DNA of 64,000 bases, from the NCBI GenBank assembly GCA_963575745.1, contig CAUYUJ010018893.1, forward strand, positions 384,100 to 448,099, read 5' to 3'. Within the stretch, counting starts at the first letter, position 1; each line of letters starts with the position of its first letter. Below are positions 62,982 to 64,000 of the stretch, in pieces. The position numbers and the translations under genes were made by a program. This DNA is from Prorocentrum cordatum (lineage: Eukaryota; Sar; Dinophyceae; Prorocentrales; Prorocentraceae). The notes beneath the pieces are model-generated. The model worked only from the letters and a program-made list of their open reading frames with translations. It did not search any database and was not told the origin of the DNA.

Positions 62982-63137
62982 GCGATGCTTAAGAAAACTT
63001 GAGTTTTCGGCCAGACTCTCGATTATTCTTAACCTTTCCATGTAAATCTTAAGATTTTAATATATATGCTGGGTTTGTTTTATTCAAGTTCTGAGACTAT
63101 GAATTTCTTAACCCATGATTTCTTAAGCATTTCGCAG
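62982..63137 (+). other. candidate introner-like intron, AT-rich with terminal inverted repeats
   Basis: A 156-nt AT-rich island in GC-rich DNA. It has GC...AG ends: CTCAG|GCGATGC ... TTTCGCAG|GGTG. A perfect 12-bp inverted repeat ATGCTTAAGAAA lies at 62985-62996 and 63119-63130, and a 4-bp direct repeat CAGG flanks it, with the acceptor AG inside the downstream copy, as in the intron at 47305-47483. GC donors are common in dinoflagellates. The flanking frames are not clearly coding, so it may be an element outside a gene. Confidence 0.5.
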
Positions 63138-63774
63138 GGTGTACCCGTGGAGGCGGTGGACGTGCGGAGGGGCCGCCGTGCGAGATCTGCCGCGCGGGAG
63201 ACAGGGCCGCGTTGGCGATGCTGCGCGGGCGCGTCGGCTGCGCGGGCGTGTGCCGCGGGAGTGCCTGGCCACTCGGGGGTGCGTCTTGGGCAGCAGGCTA
63301 TGATCGGTGAGGTGGTCAGTCGACGTCTTCCCATCACCCCTGTCGCCTCCCCCCCGACCACCTATGGACCGACTCACTTCGACCATGCCGTGCCGCTTTA
63401 TCTCGTTCGCGTGCCGAGCGAGGGGCGCTGCGAGCTCTCTTTCCCGCCCTCGTGCACCTTTGCCTGTCCGCCGAGGCAGACCTGGAGGCTCTCCGCAGTG
63501 ACGATGCGGGGCGGCCACCGTCAGATTCGGTACTCTGGGTTTGTTGGTAAGCGTGGGGGGTGTACCCCTCCGACGGGGGTCAATCTCGCCTCGTCGTCGT
63601 GCCGCGACGGGGGTCCTTGAATGATTACATTTTTCAGTGGCATGTGAAACAGCACCCTGTCATGTGTATAATAAATTCGAAATTGAAACTGAACATTCTA
63701 TGTCATATTCAAATTTAAAAATGGAACTCAGTAAATGTTGAACAACTTTACGGTCCACTTGCTTGGTTCGGAGT
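63138..63774. other. no recognisable gene
   Basis: GC-rich with an open plus frame (about 63140-63620) of Arg/Ala/Gly-rich composition and no motif, then AT-rich sequence from about 63620 to 63770. Confidence 0.35.
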
Positions 63775-63945
63775 AGCAAATCACGAGAGCCTCGCATGTC
63801 CTCGGGACTCCTTTTTTGGATTGCATGGTCGTGCGCTGGCGCCCGGTAAGCGGTGCGAAAGCGCCAATCCAGCGTCTGTTCATGTCGAGTCAGCGTCGAT
63901 TCGCAAAAGTCAGCAAGATGACACGGGGGGCTCCCGTGAGTTGCC
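63775..63945 (+). mobile_element. MITE-like element, family 1 (copy 3)
   Basis: Left GCAAATCACGAGAGCC and right reverse complement GCAACTCACGGGAGCC. It shares the internal GTCAGCAAGATGACA with the copies at 10.0 and 10.6 kb. Confidence 0.75.
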
Positions 63946-64000
63946 ACGGAAGGGTCGCGACACGGTCCGGGAGAGAGACCCGCTCGCAGAGGGGTGGCCG

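Overview
The window looks like nuclear DNA of a dinoflagellate. The strongest evidence is a set of sequences resembling the dinoflagellate spliced leader (ending ...GTAGCCATTTTGGCTCAAG) at or just upstream of the start codons of seven minus-strand genes. Such relict leaders are the known mark of mRNAs that were trans-spliced, reverse transcribed and re-inserted. Also consistent are GC-rich coding DNA, very heavy microsatellite load, unidirectional genes from 30.5 to 54.7 kb, a LINE, MITE-like elements, and introns with terminal inverted repeats. The genus cannot be named from this sequence. One 100-N assembly gap lies at 57495-57594.

Layout. 0-6.7 kb: a 12-bp minisatellite, a degenerate Ser/Thr-coding ~400-bp repeat and a duplicated ~280-bp repeat family. 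6.7-16.6 kb: long GAT/GGA/CTC/ATC microsatellites, three MITE-like families and a few exon-like fragments on the plus strand. 16.6-24.85 kb: a LINE with intact frames (minus strand) whose main protein runs Zn motif, coiled coil, RNase H, APE endonuclease, reverse transcriptase, C2H2 fingers, with a second ORF downstream; it sits inside a (CTC)n tract. 25-29 kb: microsatellite, an inverted copy of the 15-kb segment and a ~130-bp minisatellite. 29.3-53 kb: blocks of a ~33-bp tandem array with the core GAGGATGTCTCAAGCGAAA (minus sense), alternating with minus-strand genes: a Ulp1/C48-like protease, two tandem copies of a pogo/CENP-B-like transposase, three unknown charged proteins (one split by an introner-like intron) and an unknown coiled-coil protein. 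53.2-54.7 kb: a cytochrome b5-fused front-end desaturase. 55.2-64 kb: a 75-bp tandem array, a second copy of the ~130-bp minisatellite locus, microsatellites, a CTTGGGGCC-type repeat field and further MITE or introner-like elements.

How the parts fit. Most genes here are mobile (LINE, transposases) or carry leader relics that mark them as probable retrocopies. The GAGGATGTCTCAAG arrays lie directly upstream of six of the seven leader relics, and the same core occurs in three other repeat families on the opposite strand. The most interesting possibility is that these arrays are landing sites or promoters for retroposed genes, or descend from spliced-leader sequence. That is inference. Many very long open frames in the window are artefacts of trinucleotide or GA repeats and are not annotated as genes.
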